From the NCBI GenBank assembly GCA_022577435.1, contig JAKOON010000059.1, positions 1,540,071-1,604,070 of the forward strand: DNA of 64,000 nt, given 5' to 3'. The position numbers and the translations under genes are program-made. Below the pieces are notes generated by a model. The model made no database searches. It was not told the DNA's origin and saw only the letters and a program-made list of their open reading frames with translations. Positions 52,975-63,201 of the stretch are shown here, in pieces (the first letter of the stretch is position 1; each line of letters begins with the position of its first letter). Origin of the DNA: Embiotoca jacksoni (taxonomy: Eukaryota > Chordata > Actinopteri > Embiotocidae).

Positions 52975-54618
52975 ACTTCCTGTGTGTTTCTTTAACTTCC
53001 TGCGTGTTTCTTTAACTTCCTGTATGTTCCATTAACTTCCTGTATGTTCCTTTAACTTCCTGTATGTTCCTTTAACTTCCTGTATGTTCCTTTAACTTCC
53101 TCTATGTTCCTTTAACTTTCTGTATGTTCCTTTAACTTCTTGTATGTTCCTTTAACTTCCTCCATGTTCCTTTAGCTTCGTGTATGTTACTTTAACTTCC
53201 TCCATGTTCCTGTAACTTCCTCTATGTTCATTTAGCTTCCTGTATGTTACTTTAACTTCCTCATGTTCCTTTTTGACTTCCTGTATGTTCCTTTAACTTC
53301 CTCCATGTTCCTTTAACTTCCTCCCTGTTCCTTTAACTACCTGTATGATCCTTTAACTTCCTCTATGTTCCTTTAACTTCCTGTATGTTCCTTTAACTTC
53401 TGGTATGTTCCTTTAACTTCTGGTATGTTCCTTTAACGTCTTCATGTTCCTTTAACTTCCTTCATGTTCCTTTAACTTCCTCTATGTTCCTTTAACTTCC
53501 TCCATGATCATTTAACTTCCTGTACATTCCTTTAACTTCCTGTATGTTCCATTAACTTCCTGTATGTTCCTTAAACTTCCTTCATGTTCCTTTAACCTCC
53601 TCCATGTTCCTTTAACTTCCTCCATGTTCCTTTAACTTCCTTAATGTTCCTTTAACCTCCTCCATGTTCCTTTAACTTCCTCCATGTTCCATTAACTTCC
53701 TGTATGTTCCTTTAACTTCCTGTATTACCTTTAACTTCCTGTATTACCTTTGACTTCCTGTATGTTCCTTTAACTTCCTCCATGTTCCATTAACTTCCTC
53801 CATGTTCCTTTAACTTCCTGTATGTTCCATTAACTTCCTGTATGTTCCTTTAACTTCCTGTATGTTCCTTTAACTTCCTTCATGTTCCTTTAACCTCCTC
53901 CATGTTCCATTAACTTCCTGTATGTTTGATTAACTACCTGTATGTTCCCTTAACTTCCTGTATGTTTCATTAACTTCCTGTATGTTTCATTAACTTCCTG
54001 TATGTTCCTTTAACGTCCTGTATGTTCCTTTAACTTCCTCCATGTTCCATTAACTTCCTCCATGTTCCATTAACTTCCTGTATGTTCGTTTAACTTCCTG
54101 TATTGCCTTTAACTTCCTGTATGTTCCTTTAACTTCCTGTATGTTCCTTTAACTTCCTTCATGTTCCTTTAGCCTCCTCCATGTTCCATTAACTTCCTGT
54201 ATGTTTGATTAACTACCTGTATGTTCCATTAACTTACTGTATGTTCCTTTAACTTCCTGTATGTTCCCTTAACTTCCTGTATGTTTCATTAACTTCCTGT
54301 ATGTTTCATTAACTTCCTGTATGTTCCTTTAACTTCCTGTATGTTCCCTTAACTTCCTGTATGTTTCATTAACTTCCTGTATGTTTCATTAACTTCCTGT
54401 ATGTTCCTTTAACGTCCTGTATGTTCCTTTAACTTCCTCCATGTTCCATTAACTTCCTCCATGTTCCATTAACTTCCTGTATGTTCGTTTAACTTCCTGT
54501 ATTACCTTTAACTTCCTGTATGTTTCTTTAACGTCCTGTATGTTCATTTAACTTCCTGTATGTTCCATTAACTTCCTGTAAGTTCCTTTATCTTCCTGTA
54601 TGTTCCTTTAACTTCCTC
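52975..54618. repeat. 20-bp minisatellite, about 82 copies
   Basis: Units of cttcctgtatgttcctttaa with common variants (tccatg, ttcatg, ccatt for cctt) run for about 1.64 kb. Larger blocks recur: 54,240-54,330 resembles 54,305-54,400, and 53,930-54,080 resembles 54,330-54,480. Confidence 0.95.
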
Positions 54619-54619
54619 T

Positions 54620-55020
54620 TGAGACATTATCTCTAGAACGCCTTCAGGTAATTTATTGAAACTTGGCAAAAAGGTTCACCTTTTAATAAGGATGAACTGA
54701 TTAGATTGTAGTGGTCAATGGTCAAAAGTCAAGGTCACTGTGACCTCACGTCTGTCCTTTTTCTGGTGAACGCTGTCTCAGGAACGCCTCCAGAGACCTT
54801 CTTCAAATTTGGCACAAATGTTTGCTTGGACTGAAGGAGGAGGGGAATAGATTTTGGTGGTGAGAGGTCAAAGGTCACAGTGATATGACCTCACCTGATT
54901 GCAATATCTCAGGAACACATTGAGGGATTTTTAAAAAAAAGATTTGGCACGAACATTCACTGAACGGTGATTTGATTTGGGGGTCAAAGGTCACTGTCCA
55001 CTGGGGTCATCATGTTTCTC
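54620..55020. mobile_element. Interspersed repeat rich in AGGTCA half-sites
   Basis: atctcaggaacgcct, ttcaaatttggcacaaatgt and ggtcaaaggtcactgtgacc words recur three times at about 110-140 bp, a pattern of a common vertebrate repeat with internal duplication. Borders and class are not clear. Confidence 0.55.
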
Positions 55021-55159
55021 TCCATCACTGCACAGCTTATTGTGAAACATCAGGGCAGGAAGTGTCCTAGTGAACTGATGGAGACTCAACAAACTATAGA
55101 CAGGAATAATTATCAATAAGTGTTTGGTTGTGATTGTTTGTGTTATTGTGTATTATGTA

Positions 55160-55192
<33 letters not shown>

Positions 55193-55194
55193 TA

Positions 55195-56510
55195 TTATAC
55201 ATTACATTTATCTGACTCTTTTATCCAAAGCGACTTACAATAAGTTCATTTCAACCATGAGGGTACAAAACCAGAACAACAAGAATCAAGAAAATATAAT
55301 TTCTTCCAGAAAGCCAAACTACAAAGTTCTATCAGTAAGTTCCATTTTAAGATACTAAAGTTCTACTGTTCAAGGTAAAGTCTGAAGAGGTGTGTTTTTA
55401 GTTTATGGTGGAAGATGTTCAGAGTTTCTGCTGTCCTGATGTCGGTGGGGAGCTCATTCTACCATTTAGGAGCCAGGACAGAGGAGGAGGAGGAGGAGTG
55501 GAGTAGTGTGAGTGAATCTAGGAGGTCAAAGACCAGTGGAGCTGCTGCATTCTGGATGAGCTGCAGAGGTCGGATGGTACTAACAGGTAGACCTGCCAGG
55601 AGGGAGTTACAGTAGTTCAGACGTGAGATGACCAGAACCTGGACCAGAACCTGGACTAGAACCTGGACCAGAACCTGGACCAAAACCTGGACCTCCTTTT
55701 GAGTGAGAAGAGGACGTATTCTCCTGATGTTGTGCAGCATGTATCTACAGGAACGTGTTGTTGCAGTGATGTTGGCAGTAAGAGAGAGTTGACTGTGGAG
55801 TGTCTCCGAGGTTCTTATCAGTCAGGGTCGGGATAACAGAGTTGTTGAAGGTAGTAGTCAGGTCGAGGGTGGGAGAGTCTTTCTCTGGAAGGAAGAGCAG
55901 TTCGGTCTTGTGGAGGTTGATTTCCAGGTGGTGTGAGGACATCCACTGAGAGATGTCAGTCAGACAGGCAGAGATTCATGCTGCTACCTGTGTTTCAGAT
56001 CTGGAAAAGAGAGGATCAGTTGGGTGTCATCAGCATAGCTGTGGTAGGAAAAGACATGCGAGTGAAGGACAGAGCTGAGAGAGTCGGTGTACAGAGAGAA
56101 GAGGAGGGGACCCGGGACGGAGCCTTGAGGGACACCAGTAGTCAGAGGACAAGGTTCAGACACAGATCCTCTCCAAGTTACCCGGTAGGTGAGGTCGTTG
56201 AGGTAGGATGAGAACAGGGAGAGAGCAGAGCCTGAGACACCGAGGTCCTGAAGGAGGAAAGAAGGATCTGGTGGTTCACTGTGTCAAATGCAGCAGAAGG
56301 TCTAGAAGGATCAGGACAGAGGACAGAGAGGCTGCTCTAGCAGTGTGAAGCTGCTCAGAGACAGAAGGAGGACCGTCTCTGTTGAGTGGTCTGTTGAAAC
56401 CAGACTGGTGGTCAAGAAAGTTATTATGGTGGAGATAGGAGGAGAGTTGGTTGAAAATAGCTCGCTCCAGAGTTTTAGAAAGAAAGGGAAGAAGAGAGAC
56501 GGTCTGTAGT
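55195..56510 (-). mobile_element. L2-like LINE, 3' part of reverse-transcriptase region
   Basis: Read on the minus strand, a GVPQGSVPGPLLF block lies near 56,100-56,140. NLHKTELLFLPEKDSPTLDL and KNLGDT follow near 55,800-55,925, then CNSLLAGLPVSTIRPLQLIQ and NAAAPLVFDLLDSLT near 55,520-55,610. The 3' end is ttgtaagtcgctttggataa and the following 25 bases. Stops and shifts (and a local duplication giving repeated QVLVQVL at about 55,625-55,700) show it is inactive. Confidence 0.85.
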
Positions 56511-56605
56511 TATACATGTATATTATATATATATATATATATATGAAAATAATAATATACATATGTATTGTTGTTATTATATATATATATACAGTATATT
56601 ATTGC
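56511..56605. repeat. (TA)n-rich tract
   Basis: Several TA runs separated by short AT-rich sequence next to the LINE's 5' broken end. Confidence 0.85.
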
Positions 56606-57453
56606 CGACAGGATGGATAGCCGCGGTCTGCGTCTTTTTACATGATGCAGTAACACCTCATTCGTCTCGACCATCTGCATGTTTAAAGATTCGCACAGTG
56701 ACTATATCCACCAAAATGTATTTAAGTTAAGTTTATATAACAAGAAAAGAAGAAAAATAAGATACAAATTAATAAAACTAAAACATTTAAATGTGTTAAT
56801 TCAGTTCATGTTTTTATGTTTTCAGCAAAAATAATTCAGGACAAATAACGAACTATAAGGAGGTGGATTTAGAATAAAGAAAAACACTTTATAATGTCAA
56901 ATAAGAAGATCCACGATCACATTAACAAACACACATGAATGTCACAGACTCATTTGAATTGTGCTAATTATTGCTGAAAACATAAAATCATAACAAAGTT
57001 GATCTCTCAGTTGAAGAGATGAGAGAATAATTCAGCTTCCTGTTTAAATATTCCCTGTGTGTGCTTTTATTCTATTTATTGAACATGAGAGCGGATGGTT
57101 TCCTCTCATCTGCAGCACATGACGAGGTGTTTGAAACTCACAGCTCCAACACACACTTATAAATATACATCACGGATTACAATCACAGATGTGTCATGTC
57201 AGTTTTAAAATCTTCCAGATTCAGACTTTAGATTCAGGAGATTAAAGTGAAGCTTGTCGTACGGCTTCCACAACAAACCACATGACCGTTTCTTACAAAC
57301 ATACCATAAACAACACGCTAACTATGGATCACATGACTGCATGATGAAGCTGCGCATTAACTGCGTATTAAATGTTTTTAAATGGGTTTTCTACACCGTG
57401 AAACACAGGGCCGCTGTTAGAGAACAGGAAGTCATCCCTAACATACTTTAATT

Positions 57454-57455
<2 letters not shown>
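56606..57455. other. fgf12 intron, AT-rich, nothing recognised
   Basis: No feature identified. Confidence 0.5.
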
Positions 57456-57518
<63 letters not shown>

Positions 57519-57528
57519 TCAATGATAT
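57456..57528. repeat. (TA)n microsatellite
   Basis: About 28 TA units followed by tacatatatcaatgatata. Confidence 0.95.
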
Positions 57529-57535
57529 ACTCTGA

Positions 57536-57784
57536 CACAGTGGTGCAGTGGTTAGCATTGTCACCTCACAGCAAAAAGGTTCCGGGTTGGAATCCGGTCC
57601 TGGGCCTTTCTGTGTGAGTTTGCATGTTCTCCCTGTGCTTGCGTGGGTTCTCTCTGGGTGCTCCGGCTTCCTCCCAACATCCAAAAACATGCACCTCAGG
57701 TTAATTGGTGGTTCTAGAAATTTCCCTTAGGTGTGAATGAGAGTGTGAATGGTCTTTGTTTCCGTCAGTCTCTCTGTGGCCCTT
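57536..57784 (+). mobile_element. tRNA-derived SINE, family S1 copy 2
   Basis: Shares gtggtgcagtggttagca, ttccgggttggaatccggtc and gagtttgcatgttctccctg with 45,805. It lacks the first few bases and has a different 3' part (gtgtgaatgagagtgtgaat). Like copy 1 it follows a TA tract. Confidence 0.75.
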
Positions 57785-57970
57785 GGAGGGAGGCTGTAGC
57801 TCAGACGGTGGAGTGGGTTGCACACTAATCAGAAGGTTGTTGGTTCGGCCCCCAGCTCCTCCTGCCCACATGCCCAAGTGTCCTTGAGCAAGACACTGCA
57901 CCCTAAAAAAAAAAATTGCTGTTGTAAGTCGCTTTGGATAAAAGCGTCAGCTAAATGTAATGTAATAATA
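57785..57970 (+). mobile_element. tRNA-derived SINE, family S2, tail type 2
   Basis: The head ggaggctgtagctcagacgg and B-box-like ggttcggccc lead to tccttgagcaagacactgca. A tail of ttgtaagtcgctttggataa, then aagcgtcagctaaatgtaat, follows an A-rich run. The tail matches the 3' end of the LINE at 55,195-55,245. Confidence 0.8.
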
Positions 57971-58732
57971 TATGTATACAGCAGCAAATCAGAACTAGGG
58001 TTATTTCAGGGTGCGTTCAGGTGTCCTTCCAACAGAACTTTACAGTCTCATACAAAGTCCCTCTAACAGGAAGAAAAACCTCCATCAGAACCCGGTTCCT
58101 CAAAGCCTTCAAAATTAACATATTACAGTCTGTTTATTATTCATCTTCGAAAATGATAAATAAAACTCTGTAATGACATCATTGTTAAAAGGTGAATTCA
58201 GTTGGTTTCCAGCTGTGTCGGCTGGATGTTGAACATACGGAGACTTCACAGCGTGTGAATGAGCATGAATGAAATGAGGCGGCCATGTTTGTTTGTTGGT
58301 CAGGTATTTCTGGATTAATTAGATAGATCAATGACAGAAATAGTTTTATTTTAATGTTCTTCATGAGTCAGAAACTGGTGATGACAGAAAGTATTCTGAA
58401 GACTTTGACTGTGAGTGTTTGTGGTTCTGCACATACACAAAAAGAAATGGATGTTTTTTGTTCGTAGTCTCTCCGTCAGACATTTGTTGTTGAGGGACGA
58501 CAGAAGAGGTTTTTACCTGGTTTGTTCCTGGACATCTGTCAGTCAGTCAGTCAGTGAGACGTTAAGTAGCACAGCAGCCTGCTCCACATTCAACTCTGTC
58601 TTCTGGTCTATTTCTGACCGAGTCCAGTCCTTCTGGCCCACATTGTCATCTGGAGCATCACTGCTGCTGTTCAGCCTCCACTGTGTTCACGTCCTCAGAC
58701 CCTCAGACAGGACGGACGCCGTCGGGTGGGTG
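57971..58732. other. fgf12 intron, nothing recognised
   Basis: No feature identified. Confidence 0.5.
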
Positions 58733-60975
58733 TGTTGGTGGATGTTGGTGGATGTTGGTGGATGTTGGTGGATGTTGGTGGATGTTGAAGGATGTTGGTG
58801 GATGTTGGTGGATGTTGGAGGATGTTGGAGGATGTTGGTGGATGTTGGTGGATGTTGGAGGATGTTGGTGGATGTTAGTGGATGTTGGAGGATGTTGGAG
58901 GATGTTGGTGGATGTTGGAGGATGTTGGTGGACGTTGGTGGATGTTGAAGGATGTTGGTGGATGTTGGAGGATGTTGGAGGATGTTGGAGGATGTTGGTG
59001 GATGTTGGAGGATGTTGGTGGATGTTGGAGGATGTTGGAGGATGTTGGAGGATATTGGTGGATGTTAGTGGATGTTGGAGGATGTTGGTGGATGTTGGAG
59101 GATGTTGGAGGATGTTGGTGGATGTTGGTGGATGTTGGAGGATGTTGGAGGATGTTGGTGGATGTTGGTGGATGTTGGAGGATGTTGGAGGATGTTGGAG
59201 GATGTTGGTGGATGTTGGAGGATGTTGGTGGATGTTAGTGGATGTTGGAGGATGTTGGAGGATGTTGGTGGATATTGGTGGATGTTAGTGGATGTTGGAG
59301 GATGTTAGTGGATGTTGGAGGATGTTGGAGGATGTTGGTGGATGTTGGAGGATGTTGGTGGACGTTGGTGGATGTTGAAGGATGTTGGTGGATGTTGGAG
59401 GATGTTGGAGGATGTTGGAGGATGTTGGTGGATGTTGGAGGATGTTGGTGGATGTTGGAGGATGTTGGAGGATGTTGGAGGATATTGGTGGATGTTAGTG
59501 GATGTTGGAGGATGTTGGTGGATGTTGGAGGATGTTGGAGGATGTTGGTGGATGTTGGTGGATGTTGGAGGATGTTGGAGGATGTTGGTGGATGTTGGTG
59601 GATGTTGGAGGATGTTGGAGGATGTTGGAGGATGTTGGTGGATGTTGGAGGATGTTGGAGGATGTTGGAGGATATTGGTGGATGTTAGTGGATGTTGGAG
59701 GATGTTGGTGGATGTTGGAGGATGTTGGAGGATGTTGGTGGATGTTGGTGGATGTTGGAGGATGTTGGAGGATGTTGGTGGATGTTGGTGGATGTTGGAG
59801 GATGTTGGTGGATGTTGAAGGATGTTGGTGGATGTTGGTGGATGTTGGAGGATGTTGGAGGATGTTGGTGGATGTTGGTGGATGTTGGAGGATGTTGGTG
59901 GATGTTGGTGGATGTTGGAGGATGTTGGAGGATGTTGGAGGATGTTGGTGGATGTTGGAGGATGTTGGTGGATGTTGAAGGATGTTGGTGGATGTTGGTG
60001 GATGTTGGAGGATGTTGGAGGATGTTGGTGGATGTTGGTGGATGTTGGAGGATGTTGGTGGATGTTGGAGGATGTTGGTGGATGTTGGTGGATGTTGGAG
60101 GATGTTGGAGGATGTTGGAGGATGTTGGAGGATGTTGGTGGATGTTAGTGGATGTTGGAGGATGTTGGTGGATGTTGGAGGATGTTGGAGGATGTTGGAG
60201 GATGTTGGTGGATGTTGGAGGATGTTGGAGGATGTTGGAGGATGTTGGTGGATGTTAGTGGATGTTGGTGGATGTTGGAGGATGTTGGAGGATGTTGGAG
60301 GATGTTGGTGGATGTTGGAGGATGTTGGAGGATGTTGGTGGATGTTGGAGGATGTTGGTGGATGTTGGAGGATGTTGGAGGATGTTGGAGGATGTTGGTG
60401 GATGTTAGTGGATGTTGGAGGATGTTGGTGGATGTTGGAGGATGTTGGTGGATGTTGGAGGATGTTGGAGGATTTGGTGGATGTTAGTGGATGTTGGTGG
60501 ATGTTGGAGGATGTTGGTGGATGTTGGAGGATGTTGGTGGATGTTGGAGGATGTTGGAGGATGTTGGTGGATGTTGGTGGATGTTGGTGGATGTTGGAGG
60601 ATGTTGGAGGATGTTGGAGGATTTGGTGGATGTTGGTGGATGTTAGTGGATGTTGGAAGATGTTGGAGGATGTTGGTGGATGTTGGTGGATGTTGGAGGA
60701 TGTTGGAGGATTTGGTGGATGTTGGTGGATGTTAGTGGATGTTGGAAGATGTTGGAGGATGTTGGTGGATGTTGGTGGATGTTGGAGGATGTTGGAGGAT
60801 GTTGGTGGATGTTGGTGGATGTTGGTGGATGTTGGAGGATGTTGGTGGATGTTGGTGGATGTTGGAGGATGTTGGTGGATGTTAGAGGATGTTGGTGGAT
60901 GTTGGTGGATGTTGGAGGATGTTGGTGGATGTTAGAGGATGTTGGTGGATGTTGGTGGATGTTGGTGGATGTTGA
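58733..60975. repeat. 10-bp G-rich minisatellite, about 224 units
   Basis: GATGTTGGTG and GATGTTGGAG units run in almost perfect register for 2.24 kb, with rare gatattgg, gatgttagtg and gacgttggtg variants. The gacgttggtg marker at 58,931 and 59,361 shows a 430-bp higher-order copy. Slips of one base occur near 60,470, 60,620 and 60,710, where ggatttggtgg appears. The sense strand is G-rich without C, so open frames reading VGGCWWMLED in all phases are artefacts. It ends 250 bp before exon 2. Confidence 0.97.
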
Positions 60976-61139
60976 TGAAGACAAACGATGTGAGATCAAC
61001 TGAGAAGAGTTGATATGAAACACAGGAGAGACTGATGAATAATGAATGTGTTCAAAGAGTGTGACTTTTATTTTGAAATAGAGGACATTTACTGTGAAGT
61101 GTGTGTGTTCCTGTGTTTGTTGTGTTCACACTCTGAACT

Positions 61140-61141
<2 letters not shown>
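60976..61141 (+). other. fgf12 intron, short unique stretch before exon 2
   Basis: Nothing recognised. It would have to supply the branch point for exon 2 if the TG tract cannot. Confidence 0.5.

Positions 61142-61215
<74 letters not shown>
61142..61215 (+). repeat. (GT)n tract just upstream of the exon 2 splice acceptor
   Basis: About 37 GT units, then tgtgtttcag|ag. The pyrimidine tract of this 3' splice site is reduced to a few bases. Confidence 0.95.
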
Positions 61216-61216
<1 letters not shown>

Positions 61217-61225
61217 GTGTTTCAG

Positions 61226-61336
61226 AGCCGCAGCTGAAGGGCATCGTGACGCGTCTCTTCAGTGAGCAGGGTTTCTTCCTGCAGATGCAGCCTGATGGAA
61301 GCATCAGTGGGAATAAGGACGAGAACAGCGACTACA
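61226..61336 (+). CDS. fgf12: fgf12 coding exon 2
   Basis: 111 bp, exactly the family's usual length. It begins (G)AG for Glu and reads [20 protein letters not shown] then [17 protein letters not shown], ending with one A of Thr before donor A|GTGAGT. This is the first strand pair of the beta-trefoil core and is shared by all FHF isoforms. Compared with human FGF12, substitutions cluster in the surface loop (human HPDGTIDGT). The acceptor is ttcag at 61,221-61,225. Upstream partners in phase are exons 1A, 1B and the 40,539 candidate. Confidence 0.97.
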
Positions 61337-61604
61337 GTGAGTTTCTAAGCTCCGCCCTGTTTCATGACTCTGAATCATTTGAAATGTTCTCTAATAATTG
61401 AGCAACAGTTCCGAGATGAAAATGTGATGTGAGGCGTTGAGGAAACATCTGTAAATTATATCTACACAGAAACATTCTCTTAGTCTAGATGCATGAAATC
61501 TAAAACTTTGAACCATAATGTGTATTTTTCATTTTCCTAAAATGGATTATATTAAATGATCTATTAGTTTCTGAACCGGTTTGATGTATTTTGGGGCGAC
61601 AGTG
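61337..61604 (+). other. fgf12: fgf12 intron 2, 5' part
   Basis: Ordinary AT-rich intron. Nothing recognised. The whole intron is 1,002 bp. Confidence 0.7.
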
Positions 61605-61820
61605 AGCTGCAGCAGAAAGTGAGGAAGAAGAGGATGAGGGGAGGAGGAAGAGGTGGAGGAGGAGTAGGTGGAGGAGAGTAGGAGGAGGAGGTGGTGGAGG
61701 AGAGGAGGAGGAAGTGGAGGAGAGGAGGAAGAGGAGAGGTGAAGGAGGTGGAGGAGAGTAGGAGGAGGGGAGGAGGAGGAGGTGGAGGAGGAGGAGAGGA
61801 GGAAAGGAGGAGGAGGAGGA
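61605..61820. repeat. (GGA)n purine tract in fgf12 intron 2
   Basis: About 215 bp of gaggaggaagaggtgg-type sequence, nearly free of pyrimidines on the sense strand. Confidence 0.9.
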
Positions 61821-61903
61821 GATGTTTGGATTCTCCCTCAGATCATCTCTGTGCCTGCGTTAAATAAAGGAGGATTAACAGCAGCCGTCGCCGCAGGCCT
61901 CTT

Positions 61904-61966
61904 CCTCTTCCTCCTCCTCCTACTCCTACTCCTACTCCTCCTCCTCCTCCTCCTCCTCCTCCTCAC
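61904..61966. repeat. (CTC)n pyrimidine tract in fgf12 intron 2
   Basis: ctcctcctcc and ctactcctac units. It is complementary in composition to the GGA tract 85 bp upstream. Confidence 0.9.
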
Positions 61967-62244
61967 CCACTGCAGCTCTCTGTCCCTGAGGATTAAATCC
62001 CCCCCCCCCTTTATTCTCTCAGCGTCACGTCAGCATCCTGTCGATGGTTTAAACCTCGTTATAAAACACAACTGATGAAATGTGCTTTTGTTGGATCTGA
62101 TGTGGGAAGATGAGAATTATTGAAACAGGAGAGAATCAAACGTTCTGTTGATGATTTGAACAAAAAGAATTCCATCCTGCCTGAAAGGAAATCTTTTATT
62201 TTTTAGCTGTTTCTACCTCTGCAGTAACTTCCTGTCTGTCTGTC

Positions 62245-62248
<4 letters not shown>
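61967..62248 (+). other. fgf12: fgf12 intron 2, 3' part
   Basis: Nothing recognised. A ccccccccc run occurs near 62,000. Confidence 0.6.

Positions 62249-62319
<71 letters not shown>
62249..62319 (+). repeat. (TG)n tract upstream of the exon 3 splice acceptor
   Basis: About 35 TG units between ctgtctgtctg blocks. The acceptor reads tgcctgtctgtctgtcag|ct. Confidence 0.95.
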
Positions 62320-62320
<1 letters not shown>

Positions 62321-62338
62321 TGCCTGTCTGTCTGTCAG

Positions 62339-62442
62339 CTCTGTTTAACCTGATCCCGGTAGGTCTCCGGGTGGTTGCCATGCAGGGGGTGAAGGCCGGT
62401 TTGTACGTGGCGATGAACGCTGAAGGATTTCTCTACACTTCA
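62339..62442 (+). CDS. fgf12: fgf12 coding exon 3
   Basis: 104 bp, the standard FHF length. It completes Thr (A|CT) and reads [20 protein letters not shown] then [14 protein letters not shown], ending in phase 0 at donor TCA|GTAAGA. It forms the central part of the beta-trefoil. The human sequence differs at a few positions (AIQGVKAS, NGEGYLYSS). The acceptor AG is at 62,337-62,338, after a TG/CTGT-rich tract. Confidence 0.97.
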
Positions 62443-62963
62443 GTAAGAACATCAACTCTGAAGACTTTTTTCTCTGTTCATGATTTTGTGTTTCAAGAAG
62501 TAAAAATTAAGCCTTACATTAGCGTAGCCACCGATGCTAACAGCAGACTGCAGCTGCTTCAAAGTAAAAGACCTCCAGAGGCAATGCGCTGCGTTGTTTT
62601 GAGTTGGGCAGCTTTTATTCTGAAATGTTTTATTGTGAAGCAGATAGAGGACTTTCAGATAATATATTAAAGTTTTAGTCATGTGGAGTTTGTTGATCTT
62701 CCAACGGCCTCACCTTGTCTCTGTTAGCTTGATAAACTGTTAGTGGTACTCGGTCTCCTGTAGGAGGTCACTCAGGAAGCAGCTTCCTGTTGAAGCAGCT
62801 TTCACAAAATCCAACATTGCAAGCGAAAGTACTGTTTCTACTTTTAATGGACGACATGAGCTGTGGTGGATTTATATGCTTCTTTTATTTTGAAGGAGTT
62901 CCTTGATAGAACAATCAGATTTTACAATGAATCATAACAACCAAGTAGAGACCAATAATTCAG

Positions 62964-62964
<1 letters not shown>
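62443..62964 (+). other. fgf12: fgf12 intron 3
   Basis: 560-bp intron including the terminal TG tract. The exon 3 frame stays open for some distance beyond the donor, but the homologous exon boundary and strong GTAAGA donor set the end. Nothing else recognised. Confidence 0.7.

Positions 62965-62999
<35 letters not shown>
62965..62999 (+). repeat. (TG)n tract abutting the exon 4 splice acceptor
   Basis: About 17 TG units run straight into tgtgtcag|gat. Only one base separates the tract from the AG. Confidence 0.95.
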
Positions 63000-63000
<1 letters not shown>

Positions 63001-63002
63001 AG

Positions 63003-63201
63003 GATGTGTTCACAGCAGAGTGTAAGTTTAAGGAGTCGGTGTTTGAGAACTATTACGTCATCTACTCATCCACGCTGTACCGGCAGCACGAGTCGGGCCG
63101 GGCCTGGTTCCTCGGCCTCAACAAGGACGGCGTCATCATGAAGGGAAACCGCGTGAAGAAAACCAAACCCTGCTCACACTTCGTCCCCCGACCCATCGAA
63201 G
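63003..63201 (+). CDS. fgf12: fgf12 coding exon 4
   Basis: 199 bp, the usual FHF length. It reads [20 protein letters not shown], then [20 protein letters not shown], then a basic [19 protein letters not shown]. It ends with one G before donor G|GTGAGA at 63,202. This is the last part of the trefoil, with the surface that contacts the sodium-channel C-terminal domain in FHFs. The final coding exon (about 40 residues of C-terminal tail in human) lies beyond the window. The acceptor AG at 63,001-63,002 immediately follows a TG repeat. Confidence 0.97.

Noticed and set aside
58683..60935. Series of long frames reading VGGCWWMLED repeats
   Set aside because: A 10-bp unit without stops gives the same peptide in every phase. 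There is no start context or downstream coding sequence.
62254..62670. Exon 3 frame read through past 62,442
   Set aside because: A strong GTAAGA donor and the family's 104-bp exon length mark the end. The downstream codons have no FHF similarity.
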